Shown here piece by piece: positions 20,156-28,787 of a stretch of 64,000 nucleotides of DNA. Made by a program: the position numbers and the translations under genes. The stretch lies in NCBI GenBank assembly GCA_023461275.1, contig JAEYMI010000022.1, positions 1 through 64,000 on the forward strand, in the 5' to 3' direction. This DNA is from Actinomycetes bacterium (GTDB taxonomy: Bacteria > Actinomycetota > Actinomycetes > Mycobacteriales > Mycobacteriaceae). The stretch's first letter is position 1, and each line of letters begins with the position of its first letter. A model generated the notes under the pieces. That model worked only from the letters and a program-made list of their open reading frames with translations, had not been told where the DNA came from and ran no database searches.

Positions 20156-21052
20156 TTGTCCGATCATGCCCACGCAGTCGATCTGGAGTACGTCGACGAG
20201 CAGTACGCCATCACAGCGCGGCCGGTGACATTCGACTGGAGCGGCGTGCCCCTCGAATACATTCCGGGCGAGCCCTATGCCACGCATTTCTGGAACGTCA
20301 TGCACCTGGTGCTGCCCGAAGGGGAGCGCGCGATGGCCGACGTCTTCTCGCGTGCACTGGAGTACATCGACGACGAGCGGTTGCGCGAGGAGGTCGTCGG
20401 ATTCGTGGGACAGGAGGCGATCCACGCCTCCTCGCACGAGGGGTTCCGCAATTATCTGCGCGCCCACGACGTCGACATCATGGTGCTGATGCGACGCATC
20501 GAATATGCGGTCCAGAAGGTTTTCGGCGATCACGACATCGTCACCAAGCGGGCACGCAAGGCGTGGCTGGCCGAACGTCTGTCGATCTACGCCGCCGCCG
20601 AGCACTACACCGCGGTGGTCGGTGAATGGCTACTCGACAACCAGGCCTTCGACCGGGTTGGCGTCGACCCGACGATGCTGGACCTGCTGCGCTGGCACGG
20701 CGCGGAAGAACTCGAACACCGCAACGTGGCCTTCGATGCCTACCAGGCCGTCGACGGCGGCTACTTCCGGCGTTTCCGCGGCGCGCTGATCGCGTGCACC
20801 GGGTTGGCGGTGCTGTGGTTCACCAGTTCGGCGCACCTCTACAAGAACGACCCCTCGGTCAAGCGTCGGCTCTGGTGGCCGTTGGCCTATGCCCGCGCCG
20901 CGCGGCGTCACCTGGTTCCGGGATTGTCGTTCCTGTTCATTCAGATGTATCTCTATCTGAAGCCCGGATTTCATCCGTCGAGCATGGGCGACATCGGCAA
21001 AGCTGTTCGGTACCTATCAATTTCGCCGGCGGCACGGGCGGCGCAGGCGTGA
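20156..21052 (+). CDS. Predicted metal-dependent hydrolase (PF10118-type)
   Basis: About 298 residues from a TTG at 20156, chosen because AAGGAG lies about 10 bases before it; an ATG at 20132 and the frame back to 20084 are alternatives. Residues such as HFWNVMHLVLPEGER, GQEAIHASSHEGF and WHGAEELEHRNVAFD give the ExxH / HxxxH pattern of the family, resembling a ferritin-like di-metal site. Function is not established; the neighbours suggest that it works with an electron-transfer protein. It overlaps the start of the reductase gene (GTGA). Confidence 0.75.
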   Translation: MSDHAHAVDLEYVDEQYAITARPVTFDWSGVPLEYIPGEPYATHFWNVMHLVLPEGERAMADVFSRALEYIDDERLREEVVGFVGQEAIHASSHEGFRNYLRAHDVDIMVLMRRIEYAVQKVFGDHDIVTKRARKAWLAERLSIYAAAEHYTAVVGEWLLDNQAFDRVGVDPTMLDLLRWHGAEELEHRNVAFDAYQAVDGGYFRRFRGALIACTGLAVLWFTSSAHLYKNDPSVKRRLWWPLAYARAARRHLVPGLSFLFIQMYLYLKPGFHPSSMGDIGKAVRYLSISPAARAAQA

Positions 21053-22137
21053 ACTACCAAGTCGCCCCGCTGACCGACGTCGAGAATCCGACGATCCCGA
21101 TGGGGATGCTCGGAGCGCTGTCGCGCGGGTACGCGCGGTTGTTCGCCGAGAGTCGATACGCCGAGCGGATCTCTCCACCACATATCGTGCACAACACCGG
21201 ATTCGAGCTGTCGTTGATGGTGTCGTCGGCGTCGGAGATCGCCGACGGCGTGCGGATGCTCACCCTGGTTCGGCCCGACCTGTCGCCGTTGCCGCGGTGG
21301 TCGCCGGGCGCGCACATCGACGTGTTCACGCCGAGCGGCAAACAGCGCCACTACTCGCTCACCGGTGATCCGGCCGATGTCAGCAGCTACCGCATCGCGG
21401 TCCGCAAGCTGCCAGACGGCACCGGGTCGGTCGAGATGCACGACGTGCGGATCGGCGAATTCCTGTCGATTCGCGGGCCGCGCAACGCCTTCACGTTCGC
21501 TGCCTCCCCGTCGTACCTCTTCGTCGCCGGCGGCATCGGGATCACGCCGATCCTGCCGATGGTCCGTGCCGCGCAACTCGACGGCGCCGACTGGACCCTG
21601 GTGTACACCGGCGCCAACCGTGCCTCGATGCCGTTCCTCGACGAATTGCTTGAGATCGAATCACGATCGGGGAGAGGGCGTCTCGATATCCGGCCCGACG
21701 AGGAGTGCGGGGTGCCCGACCTCGCACAGGTGCTGGCCGATCGCCCCGAGGGCGCCGCGGTGTACGTGTGCGGACCGACCGGGATGCTCGATGGGCTGCG
21801 TGATCTGGTGTACCGCGACCATCCGCAGGTTGAGATGCACAGTGAGCGGTTCAGCGCGCCGCCGGTGGTCGGCGGTGCACAGTTCGATGTTCTGTTGGCG
21901 CGCAGCGGGACCCGCGTCACCGTCGGGGCCGACGAGACGGCACTCACCGCGATCCGTCGGGTCAAACCCGAGGTGCAGTACTCGTGCCAGCAAGGCTTCT
22001 GTGGCGCGTGCCGTGTCAAGGTCCTCAAGGGAGAAGTCGAGCATCGCGATCGCGTGCTGGTCGGCGATCAGCGGGACACCTCGATGACGATCTGTGTGTC
22101 ACGCGCCTGCGACGACGAACTCGTCATCGACCTCTAG
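21049..22137 (+). CDS. Phthalate-dioxygenase-reductase-type ferredoxin reductase
   Basis: 362 residues from GTG 21049, overlapping the previous stop. It has an FMN/FAD-binding domain (RHYSLTGDP), an NAD-binding domain (FVAGGIGITPILPM, YVCGPTGMLDGL) and a C-terminal plant-type [2Fe-2S] ferredoxin (CQQGFCGACRVKV plus a distal Cys in TICVSRAC). It passes electrons from NAD(P)H to an oxygenase. Candidate partners are the upstream di-metal protein or an oxygenase elsewhere. Confidence 0.88.
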   Translation: MNYQVAPLTDVENPTIPMGMLGALSRGYARLFAESRYAERISPPHIVHNTGFELSLMVSSASEIADGVRMLTLVRPDLSPLPRWSPGAHIDVFTPSGKQRHYSLTGDPADVSSYRIAVRKLPDGTGSVEMHDVRIGEFLSIRGPRNAFTFAASPSYLFVAGGIGITPILPMVRAAQLDGADWTLVYTGANRASMPFLDELLEIESRSGRGRLDIRPDEECGVPDLAQVLADRPEGAAVYVCGPTGMLDGLRDLVYRDHPQVEMHSERFSAPPVVGGAQFDVLLARSGTRVTVGADETALTAIRRVKPEVQYSCQQGFCGACRVKVLKGEVEHRDRVLVGDQRDTSMTICVSRACDDELVIDL

Positions 22138-22184
22138 CGCCCCGACCTCCAGAGCACCGACCGGTAAGGAAGGACTTTCAGCCC

Positions 22185-23753
22185 ATGACCATCACCAACA
22201 TCGACGATGCCCGTACCTCCACTTCCGCACCGCCGGATCACCATCATGTGGCGATCATCGGAGCGGGTTTCGGTGGGCTCGGCGCCGCGATCAAGCTCAA
22301 GGACAAGGGATTCGACGACCTCGTCATCTTCGAACGCGAATCCGAGGTCGGCGGAACGTGGTGGGTGAACACCTACCCGGGCGCGCAGTGCGACATCCCG
22401 TCGGCGCTCTACTCGTTCTCCTTCGCCCCGAATCCGAACTGGACCCGACTCTACCCGCTGCAGGAGGAACTGCAGGCCTACATGCGGGATACGGCAAAGC
22501 AGTTCGACATCACCCGGCACATTCAGTTCTCCACCGACGTGCTCGACGCCTCCTGGGATGAGGGCGGCCAGGTGTGGCGCATCATCACCCGGGACTCCTT
22601 CGGCGACGAAACACTGAGTACCGCAACGTTTCTAATTGCAGCCACCGGACCGTTCAGCGAGCCGTCGCGCCCAAATCTGCCGGGGCTGGAGAACTTTGCG
22701 GGCGCCACGTTCCACAGCGCGGAGTGGAATCACGACTACGACGTGACCGGAAAGCGGGTCGCGGTCATCGGGACCGGGGCGTCAGCGGTCCAGTTTGTGC
22801 CGCAGCTGCAGCCGAAAGTGGCGTCGTTGACGGTCTTTCAACGCACCGCGACCTGGATTCTGCCGCACCCGGACCGGCCGGTGTCGCCGGCGGTGCGGAC
22901 GGTGTTCAAGCGGATTCCGGCCACCCAGCGGGCCTTGCGCGGGGCGTGTTCACTGGTGCAGGAGATGATGGTGCCCGGACTGGTTCGTCGTCCGGGGCTG
23001 CTCAAGCCGATGGCCGCGGCCGGCCGATGGAACCTCAACCGGCAGGTCAGTGACCCGGAGTTGCGTCGGAAACTGACACCGCCGTATGAGTTCGGCTGCA
23101 AGCGACCAACGTTCTCCAACAAGTACTTCCGGGCGCTGGCTGCGCCGAACGCGCAGGTCGTCACCGACGGCATCGTCGGTGTCACGCCCACAGGTGTACG
23201 GACCGCGGATGGTGTCGTCCACGAGGTGGACGCCATCATCTTCGGCACCGGGTTCAAGCTCACCGGTAACGAGGGATTCACTCGCATCCACGGCCGTGAC
23301 GGGCGAAGCCTCACCGAGACCTGGGGTGGTGAGGAACTCGTCGCCTACCTCGGCACCGCGGTGTCGGGTTTCCCGAACATGGCGATGATCCTCGGCCCGA
23401 ACTCGGTGGTCTATACCTCGCAGGTGGTGACCATCGAAGCCCAGGTCGACTTCATCCTCGCCGAGCTCACCGCCATGCGGGACAGGAAGATTCGTAGTCT
23501 CGACGTCACCCCGCGGGCACAGCGAGCGTTCATCGAGGAAGTTGATCACGGGCTGCGGAACTCGGTCTGGAACACCGGCGGATGCTCAAGCTACTACCTG
23601 AGCCCGTCGGGACGGAACTTCACCTTCTATCACAAGTTCGTGTTCCAGTTCCAGCACCGGATGAAGCATATCCGGCTGCAGGACTTCACCATTCGCATTC
23701 AGGGAAGCCCCCGGTCGGTGGACGAGAACGGCAAAGCGCTGGTGCACGGATGA
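22185..23753 (+). CDS. Flavin-containing (Baeyer-Villiger-type) monooxygenase
   Basis: 522 residues from ATG 22185 with AAGGAAGG upstream. Two dinucleotide-binding motifs (GAGFGGLGAAI near the N-terminus and GTGASAVQ in the middle) flank a BVMO-like fingerprint FAGATFHSAEWN, with N where P or D is usual. It is expected to oxidise a ketone or a heteroatom compound with FAD, NADPH and O2. The gene is the third of a five-gene coupled operon; related genes in Mycobacterium (the mymA region) lie beside SDR genes too. Confidence 0.88.
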   Translation: MTITNIDDARTSTSAPPDHHHVAIIGAGFGGLGAAIKLKDKGFDDLVIFERESEVGGTWWVNTYPGAQCDIPSALYSFSFAPNPNWTRLYPLQEELQAYMRDTAKQFDITRHIQFSTDVLDASWDEGGQVWRIITRDSFGDETLSTATFLIAATGPFSEPSRPNLPGLENFAGATFHSAEWNHDYDVTGKRVAVIGTGASAVQFVPQLQPKVASLTVFQRTATWILPHPDRPVSPAVRTVFKRIPATQRALRGACSLVQEMMVPGLVRRPGLLKPMAAAGRWNLNRQVSDPELRRKLTPPYEFGCKRPTFSNKYFRALAAPNAQVVTDGIVGVTPTGVRTADGVVHEVDAIIFGTGFKLTGNEGFTRIHGRDGRSLTETWGGEELVAYLGTAVSGFPNMAMILGPNSVVYTSQVVTIEAQVDFILAELTAMRDRKIRSLDVTPRAQRAFIEEVDHGLRNSVWNTGGCSSYYLSPSGRNFTFYHKFVFQFQHRMKHIRLQDFTIRIQGSPRSVDENGKALVHG

Positions 23754-24613
23754 GTCGGGCACGCATCGCACCGTCGGGCAAGGTTGTGCTGATCACCGGT
23801 GCGGGGCAGGGCATCGGGGCGGCGGTGGCTCGTCGGCTCGTCGGGCAGGGCGCTGCGGTGGCACTCGTCGACGTCAATGCAGATGCACTGGAATCGACGG
23901 CGAACGCGTTGGCGTCGGAGCGGGTTCTGACCGTGCAAGCCGATGTGCGACAACTCGATTCGATGGTTGCCGCGGTGCGTAAGGTCAACGAACGGTTCGG
24001 GCCGATCGACATCGTCGTCGCCAACGCCGGCATCACGCCGCCGCCGGCGACGTTACGGACCGTCGACCCCGACGACTTCGGCCGGGTCATCGACGTCAAC
24101 CTGCTCGGGGTGTTCAACACTGCACGCGCGTGCGTGGAGGACGTGATCGCGACGCGCGGGCACATCCAGGTCATCGGGTCGTGCGCGGCGTTCGCGCCGG
24201 GAATGGGTGGCTCGGCGTACATGATCAGCAAGGCGGGCGTCGAGCAGCTCGGACGCGCGCTCGACATCGAACTGTCGGCCCATCACGCGTCGGCGGGGAT
24301 CTCCTATTTCGGCATCGTCGAAACCTCCTTGGCCAGAGCGACACTCGACGACGACGAACTCGGCAAGGAGATCGGCGCGCAGTTGCCGTGGCCGTTGAAT
24401 CGACGGATCTCAGCCGACGACGCCGCCGAGGTGATTGTCGACGCCATCGTCACCCGGCGTGCGCGGACGATCGCGCCGCGCTCCTGGAATCTGTACGCGG
24501 CATTGCGTGGTGTCATCAATCCGGCCCTGGACAATCGACTGCACAAGGACCGGAAGGTACGCGACATCATTCTGCGACTCGAGGGCCGCGCTCGTGAGAA
24601 AGTGGAGTCATGA
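23750..24613 (+). CDS. Short-chain dehydrogenase/reductase
   Basis: 287 residues, ATG overlapping the monooxygenase stop. NAD-binding motif TGAGQGIG (about 17-24), NAG at about 90, catalytic Ser in VIGSCAAF and YMISK. It probably interconverts an alcohol and a ketone in the same pathway as the BVMO. The C-terminal extension of some 50 residues is typical for the SadH-like group near mycobacterial monooxygenases. The next gene overlaps its stop by four bases. Confidence 0.88.
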   Translation: MSRARIAPSGKVVLITGAGQGIGAAVARRLVGQGAAVALVDVNADALESTANALASERVLTVQADVRQLDSMVAAVRKVNERFGPIDIVVANAGITPPPATLRTVDPDDFGRVIDVNLLGVFNTARACVEDVIATRGHIQVIGSCAAFAPGMGGSAYMISKAGVEQLGRALDIELSAHHASAGISYFGIVETSLARATLDDDELGKEIGAQLPWPLNRRISADDAAEVIVDAIVTRRARTIAPRSWNLYAALRGVINPALDNRLHKDRKVRDIILRLEGRAREKVES

Positions 24614-25101
24614 AGCGACACCACCTGCGCCGGGTCGACGACGCGTTCTTCTCCGCCGCGCCGGTCCGCACCACGGCCGTGATCGAGGTGCCGGAGGGGC
24701 CGGTGGAGGTGTGGAAGGTGATCGCGGCCGACGATGCCGTCGGCTCGTGGAGTCGACTGGTCACCGAGGCGCACTGGCTCGACGATCGGCGTGACGTCGG
24801 CGCGGTCCGCGAGGTGACCCTCGGTGGAGCGCTGACCGTGACAGAGGTGTTCTACCGTTGGGACATCAACGAGCGGATGACCTTCTCGGCGTCGGAAACC
24901 ACCGGCCCGGGCATCGCCGCGTTCGCCGAGGACTATGTGCTGACCTCCACGCCGTCGGGTTCCCGGCTCGAGTGGACGGTGGCCTTGGAGCCGTCGGTGT
25001 CGGTGCCCGGCCCGGTCGCCGCGGCGCTCGGCCGCGGGCTGGGGCTCGCGATGGCGCCGCTGGTGAAGGGGTTGCGCGCCAAGGTGATCGACGCGTCGTA
25101 G
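24610..25101 (+). CDS. SRPBCC-family protein
   Basis: 163 residues. VIEVPEGPVEVWKVIAADDAVGSWS followed by beta-strands and a long C-terminal helix matches the polyketide-cyclase/dehydrase-type START-like fold that binds hydrophobic ligands. It is the last gene of the oxidation operon and overlaps the SDR stop. A perfect palindrome follows 12 bases after its stop. Confidence 0.75.
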   Translation: MKRHHLRRVDDAFFSAAPVRTTAVIEVPEGPVEVWKVIAADDAVGSWSRLVTEAHWLDDRRDVGAVREVTLGGALTVTEVFYRWDINERMTFSASETTGPGIAAFAEDYVLTSTPSGSRLEWTVALEPSVSVPGPVAAALGRGLGLAMAPLVKGLRAKVIDAS

Positions 25102-25113
25102 GGTCTCCCACCC

Positions 25114-25131
25114 AGTGCTCCGCGGAGCACT
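25114..25131. terminator. Palindrome after the oxidation operon
   Basis: AGTGCTCCGCGGAGCACT, a perfect 18-base palindrome, 12 bases after the SRPBCC stop and before the insertion sequence. It has no T tract; a terminator or messenger-end hairpin is plausible. Confidence 0.45.
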
Positions 25132-25192
25132 CGGGGGTCGCTGTTGTCGGATTTGTCGGTGGTGGTCGATAGTCTGGGATTCGAACATATTG

Positions 25193-26287
25193 ACTGCTTA
25201 TCTGTTTAAATGGACCTATGCAGGTCAGGGCTGTTTCGACGGTGGATGCGCCGGTCGGCGGGGTGGACTACCCGCGGACATTTCAGGAGTTTCGGGAATG
25301 GTTTCCCGACGATGCTGCCTGTGTCACCTATCTCGCTCAATTGCGTTGGCCGACAGGGTTTGTATGCCCGGTGTGCGCTAAGGATCGGGCGTGGGAGACT
25401 GCGAAGGGTCAGTGGAAATGCGCGGCGTGCGGCCGGAAAACGTCGGTGACCGCTGGCACGATCTTTCACCGCACTCGCACACCGTTGACCACGTGGTTTG
25501 CCGCGATCTGGTTGGTCACTACTCAGAAGAATGGCTCCTCGGCGCAGAACCTGTACGACATGCTGGGGTTGGGGTCCTACGAGACCGCGTGGACCTGGTT
25601 ACACAAGCTACGACGGGCGATGGTGCGCCCAGATCGCGACCTACTTGGAGGTGTTGTTGAGGTCGACGAGTCATTCGTTGGGGGCCGTTCGCGGGATCTT
25701 GCGGGTGCCTCGACCGACAAGATTCCAGTGATGATCGCGGTGGAAAACCTTGGCACACAGACACATCGGAAGTTGAGACTCGGCCGCGTCCGATTGGGAA
25801 TCGATAGCCGACCCGGATCTCTGGAGTTGGTGGACTTTGCGCGTAACACCGCAGAGCTGGGGTCGCTCATCCGTACCGACGGTGCTCGCATGTTCCGCGT
25901 GTTGGGAGAGGAGGGCTACACACACGAGTACATCTCGGGGTACTCCTCGCCTGATCCTGGCCACATCACGCTGCCGGGCCCGCACCGAGTGGCGTCACTG
26001 CTCAAGCGATGGACCGCTGGCACCCATCACTATCGAGTGGAGCGTGAACATCTGCCCTACTACCTCGACGAATTCACGTTCCGCTTTAATCGACGCAGGT
26101 CAAAGGCCCGAGGGATGCTGTTCTATCGACTACTGCAGCAATGCGTCAACACCGATCCACACCCGCTCGCCGAACTCAGAGGCGGCACTGCGACTCTCGC
26201 GGGCAAGGGTGACGATTACGAAATATCAACTGCCGCAGACTATCCCGTAGATTTCTACCAATTAGTCCACTGAAGCAGATAAGCAGT
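25193..26287 (+). mobile_element. IS1595-family insertion sequence, about 1,095 bp
   Basis: Terminal inverted repeats of 21 bases (25193-25213 and 26267-26287) begin ACTGCTTATCTG and match at 17 of 21 positions. The flanks read ACATATTG on the left and ACTATTG on the right, which would be an 8-bp target duplication with one base lost. The transposase fills the element; its stop lies inside the right repeat. It separates the oxidation operon from alkB. Confidence 0.8.
25218..26273 (+). CDS. IS1595-family (ISXO2-like) transposase
   Basis: 351 residues. An N-terminal zinc ribbon (CPVC...CAAC, about 54-76) precedes the DDE nuclease-like domain with VEVDESFVGG, a second Asp in RTDGARMF and the C-terminal EFTFRFNRRRS signature of ISXO2-type transposases. 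The frame is complete, so the element may be active. GC content is lower than in neighbouring genes, fitting recent arrival. Confidence 0.92.
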   Translation: MQVRAVSTVDAPVGGVDYPRTFQEFREWFPDDAACVTYLAQLRWPTGFVCPVCAKDRAWETAKGQWKCAACGRKTSVTAGTIFHRTRTPLTTWFAAIWLVTTQKNGSSAQNLYDMLGLGSYETAWTWLHKLRRAMVRPDRDLLGGVVEVDESFVGGRSRDLAGASTDKIPVMIAVENLGTQTHRKLRLGRVRLGIDSRPGSLELVDFARNTAELGSLIRTDGARMFRVLGEEGYTHEYISGYSSPDPGHITLPGPHRVASLLKRWTAGTHHYRVEREHLPYYLDEFTFRFNRRRSKARGMLFYRLLQQCVNTDPHPLAELRGGTATLAGKGDDYEISTAADYPVDFYQLVH

Positions 26288-26319
26288 ACTATTGTTCGAT
26301 TAGCTGGTAGCCTGGCACG

Positions 26320-26949
26320 GTGACCGCGAGCATCCAGTCGTCGCTCTTCGACGACGCCACCGACCACGCGACGATCGGCCCGTTGGCCGGGCGCGTGCGA
26401 CGTCGGATGCTGTCCGACGGTGCCTGGATCGACATCTGCCCGGGCTGGATCAGCGGCTCAGCCACTCTCTTCGACGCCTTGCATGAGCAAGTCCCGTGGC
26501 GGGCCGAGCGTCGTCGGATGTACGACCGCGTCGTCGACGTCCCGCGGCTCGTCGCGATCTACGACGAACACGCCACGCTTCCCGACCCACTCCTCAACGA
26601 CGCACGGGCCGCACTGAGCAGGCATTACGTCGACGAGCTGCCGGAGAGATTCGCCACCGCCGGGCTGTGCCTCTACCGCGACGGTTCCGACAGCGTCGCC
26701 TGGCACGGCGACCGCATCGGCCGCGGTTCGACGCACGACACGATGGTCGCCATCGTCTCGCTCGGCTCGCCAAGGCCGTTGATGCTGCGACCCCGTGGCG
26801 GCGGACCGTCGGTGAAGATCACCGCGGGACCCGGCGATCTCGTCGTGATGGGAGGCAGCTGCCAACGCACGTGGGAGCACGCGATCCCGAAGGCGACCGG
26901 CGTCGGGGCTCGCATCAGCATCCAATTCCGGCCGCTCGGCGTGTGGTGA
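26320..26949 (+). CDS. alkB: AlkB-like Fe(II)/2-oxoglutarate dioxygenase
   Basis: 209 residues, GTG start. It has the double-stranded beta-helix signatures: WHGDRIGRG (HxD iron ligands), WEHAIPK (second His) and RISIQFR (Arg residues for 2-oxoglutarate). AlkB proteins repair alkylated DNA or RNA by oxidative demethylation. The start lies 33 bases from the right end of the IS, so any original promoter further upstream has been separated; the IS may now supply transcription. Confidence 0.87.
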   Translation: MTASIQSSLFDDATDHATIGPLAGRVRRRMLSDGAWIDICPGWISGSATLFDALHEQVPWRAERRRMYDRVVDVPRLVAIYDEHATLPDPLLNDARAALSRHYVDELPERFATAGLCLYRDGSDSVAWHGDRIGRGSTHDTMVAIVSLGSPRPLMLRPRGGGPSVKITAGPGDLVVMGGSCQRTWEHAIPKATGVGARISIQFRPLGVW

Positions 26950-26999
26950 AACATCTCGGCGACTGAGTTCTCCCAGTTGAGAGCGCATGCCGGCACCTC

Positions 27000-27035
27000 T
27001 TGACCGACCTGGTTTAATCAAATTGTTATCAAACC
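27000..27035 (+). promoter_or_regulatory. Possible promoter with inverted repeat
   Basis: TTGACC (27000-27005), 18 bases, TGTTAT (27024-27029). A near-perfect inverted repeat GGTTTAAT/ATCAAACC (27011-27035) overlaps it. A ribosome site AGGAG follows at 27036, leaving a very short leader. Confidence 0.35.
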
Positions 27036-27048
27036 AGGAGTTGCCATC

Positions 27049-27642
27049 GTGAAGAGTCTGCTGAGTCGTGCATCCATCGCCGCTGCGGCCGCGGCTGCTG
27101 CGGCCATCGTCGTCGCCGCTCCCGCAAACGCTGACCCGCTCTTCGGCAGTGCCGGCAGCTCCGACCGCGGGAGTTCGGACTCCGGCAGCCTCAGCACCGG
27201 CAGCGTCGAAGAGGGCATCACCAAGAGTGCCCCGTATCTGGGTGCGCTCGGCGAGGCGTTGAAGCCCAAGGACAACAAACCCAAGCACTACGGCAAACTC
27301 GGCCGAGCAGACGCCCCGAATGGCGTGAAGTCGATCAACGTGTGGGTGTTTGCGCCCAAGACCGCCGAACTCTCGCCGGGCACCAACACTTACCCGAAGA
27401 ACAGTCGTCTCGGTGTCCGGTGGAACTCCACCATCGACGCCGGACCCGTCGTCGACGGCAACGAGTGCGCGATGGAGATCCGGCTCGCCGGCCCGAAGGT
27501 GCCGAAGAAGGCGCAGCTGGCCAAGACCCGCGACTGCACCGCGAACCAGCTGTACACGTTCCGCTCGGCCGGTTCGTACCAGATCACCGTGACCGACACG
27601 ATCTCCGGTGCGTCGAACAAAATCAACTTCGACGTCCGGTAA
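27049..27642 (+). CDS. Secreted protein of unknown function
   Basis: 197 residues from GTG 27049 with AGGAG 8 bases upstream. An alanine-rich signal peptide ends at PANA-D (about residue 28). A Ser/Gly-rich linker (about 33-52) is followed by a domain with two cysteines (NECAMEI and TRDCTAN), likely a disulfide-linked beta-sandwich. No family recognised. Convergent with the SDR gene at 27649, only 6 bases away. Confidence 0.65.
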   Translation: MKSLLSRASIAAAAAAAAAIVVAAPANADPLFGSAGSSDRGSSDSGSLSTGSVEEGITKSAPYLGALGEALKPKDNKPKHYGKLGRADAPNGVKSINVWVFAPKTAELSPGTNTYPKNSRLGVRWNSTIDAGPVVDGNECAMEIRLAGPKVPKKAQLAKTRDCTANQLYTFRSAGSYQITVTDTISGASNKINFDVR

Positions 27643-27648
27643 GTCCGG

Positions 27649-28527
27649 TCAAAACGCGAAGCTCACCCCGGTGAGTTTCTCCGACGCCGACCACAGTTCG
27701 TCGCGGACGGACTGATCGTCGGCCCGCTTGTTGTAGCGCGATATTCCCGGCGGCCCCTGCCAGCCACCGAACTTGGTTGGGCCGTAAAAGGTTCCGGACG
27801 TGGCGTCGGGCGAGGTGGCGGCAAGCAAGGTCGGCAGCGCGCCATCGGCAGCGGACTGGGCAAACGGGGTCTTGTTCCCCAGCTTCATGAGGAAATCGAT
27901 GGGGGTTTCGGTCCGGCCCATCAATTCCGTTGCGGCATAACCGGGATGAGAGATCATCGACGCCATCGGCGATCCGGCCGCGGCCAGCCGTGCCGCGAGT
28001 TCCTTGCCGAACATCAGGTTCGCCATTTTCGAGTCACCGTAGGCCCGCACGCGGCGGTAGCGACGGTCCTCCCAGTTGAGGTCGGCGACGTTGAGGCGGC
28101 TGAGCTGGTGGGCGCCCGACGAGAGTGTCACGACCCGCTCAGTGATCTTGGGCAGCACGAGTCCGGTCAACGCGAAGTGCCCGAGATGGTTTGTGCCCAT
28201 CTGCATTTCGAAGCCGTCGGCCGTGCGTTGCAGCGGCACCATCATCAGGCCCGCGTTGTTGATGAGGACGTCTGCGCCGTCGAATCCGTCGGCGAAGGTC
28301 CGCACGGAATCAAGGTCGGCGAGATCAAGTTGCGCGACAGTCGCTTTCGGCCCGATCTCGGTGGCGACGCGGCCCGCCTTCTCGAGGTTGCGGCAGGCGA
28401 GGATCACCTCAGCCCCGGCTTTCGCGAGCGCCTTGGCGGTCTGTTCACCGAGACCACTGTTGGCGCCGGTGATCACGAAGGTCTTGCCGGTCTGGTCGGG
28501 GATGTCTGCGGTGGTCCACGGGCTCAT
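27649..28527 (-). CDS. Short-chain dehydrogenase/reductase
   Basis: 292 residues. TGANSGLG (about 20-27), NNAG (about 91-94), catalytic Ser in TLSSGAHQ and YGDSK. The size and the N-terminal TADIPDQTGKTFVITG place it with actinobacterial SDRs often annotated as protochlorophyllide-reductase-like or retinol-dehydrogenase-like; the substrate is unknown. Confidence 0.85.
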   Translation of the reverse strand: MSPWTTADIPDQTGKTFVITGANSGLGEQTAKALAKAGAEVILACRNLEKAGRVATEIGPKATVAQLDLADLDSVRTFADGFDGADVLINNAGLMMVPLQRTADGFEMQMGTNHLGHFALTGLVLPKITERVVTLSSGAHQLSRLNVADLNWEDRRYRRVRAYGDSKMANLMFGKELAARLAAAGSPMASMISHPGYAATELMGRTETPIDFLMKLGNKTPFAQSAADGALPTLLAATSPDATSGTFYGPTKFGGWQGPPGISRYNKRADDQSVRDELWSASEKLTGVSFAF

Positions 28528-28566
28528 TCGGGTTCCTCTGGGTGGTGGATGTGCGTGGTGGGCGGT

Positions 28567-28612
28567 GGATCTCGATACGCTCGTTCGCCTTCGGCGATCG
28601 GGCTACTCGATC
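28567..28612. repeat. Palindromic intergenic repeat (same family as in kdpA)
   Basis: GGATCTCGATACGCTCG...GGGCTACTCGATC, sharing the TCTCGATACG ... CTACTCGA core with the element inside kdpA. Located 40 bases upstream of the SDR start on the opposite side of the gap. Confidence 0.75.
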
Positions 28613-28661
28613 TGCACGGAGGCGTTCGGGCTCTGATCTCGAGAGTAGCGACTCATACCTG

Positions 28662-28787
28662 GGCGCCGTCGACGCGCGGGAAGGCGCCGTCGACGCGCGG
28701 GAAGGCGCCGTCGACGAGAGCGAGGGCGCCGTCGACGAGTGGGAGGGCGCCGTCGACGGGACGGAGGGCGCCGTCGACGAAGGTCAT
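28662..28787. repeat. 21-bp tandem repeat, six units
   Basis: GGCGCCGTCGAC occurs at 28662, 28683, 28704, 28725, 28746 and 28767, exactly 21 bases apart; the remaining 9 bases of each unit vary. The last unit overlaps the stop codon of the cyclase gene. A four-unit copy lies at 56570-56653. Confidence 0.9.

Noticed and set aside
22185..24613. Assignment of the BVMO/SDR genes to a true mymA operon
   Set aside because: Only the monooxygenase-SDR pair is shared; the lipase, alcohol dehydrogenase and acyl-CoA synthetase genes of that operon are absent.
28662..28787. CRISPR array
   Set aside because: Units are 21 bases with a 9-base variable part, far shorter than repeat-spacer units, and no cas genes are near.
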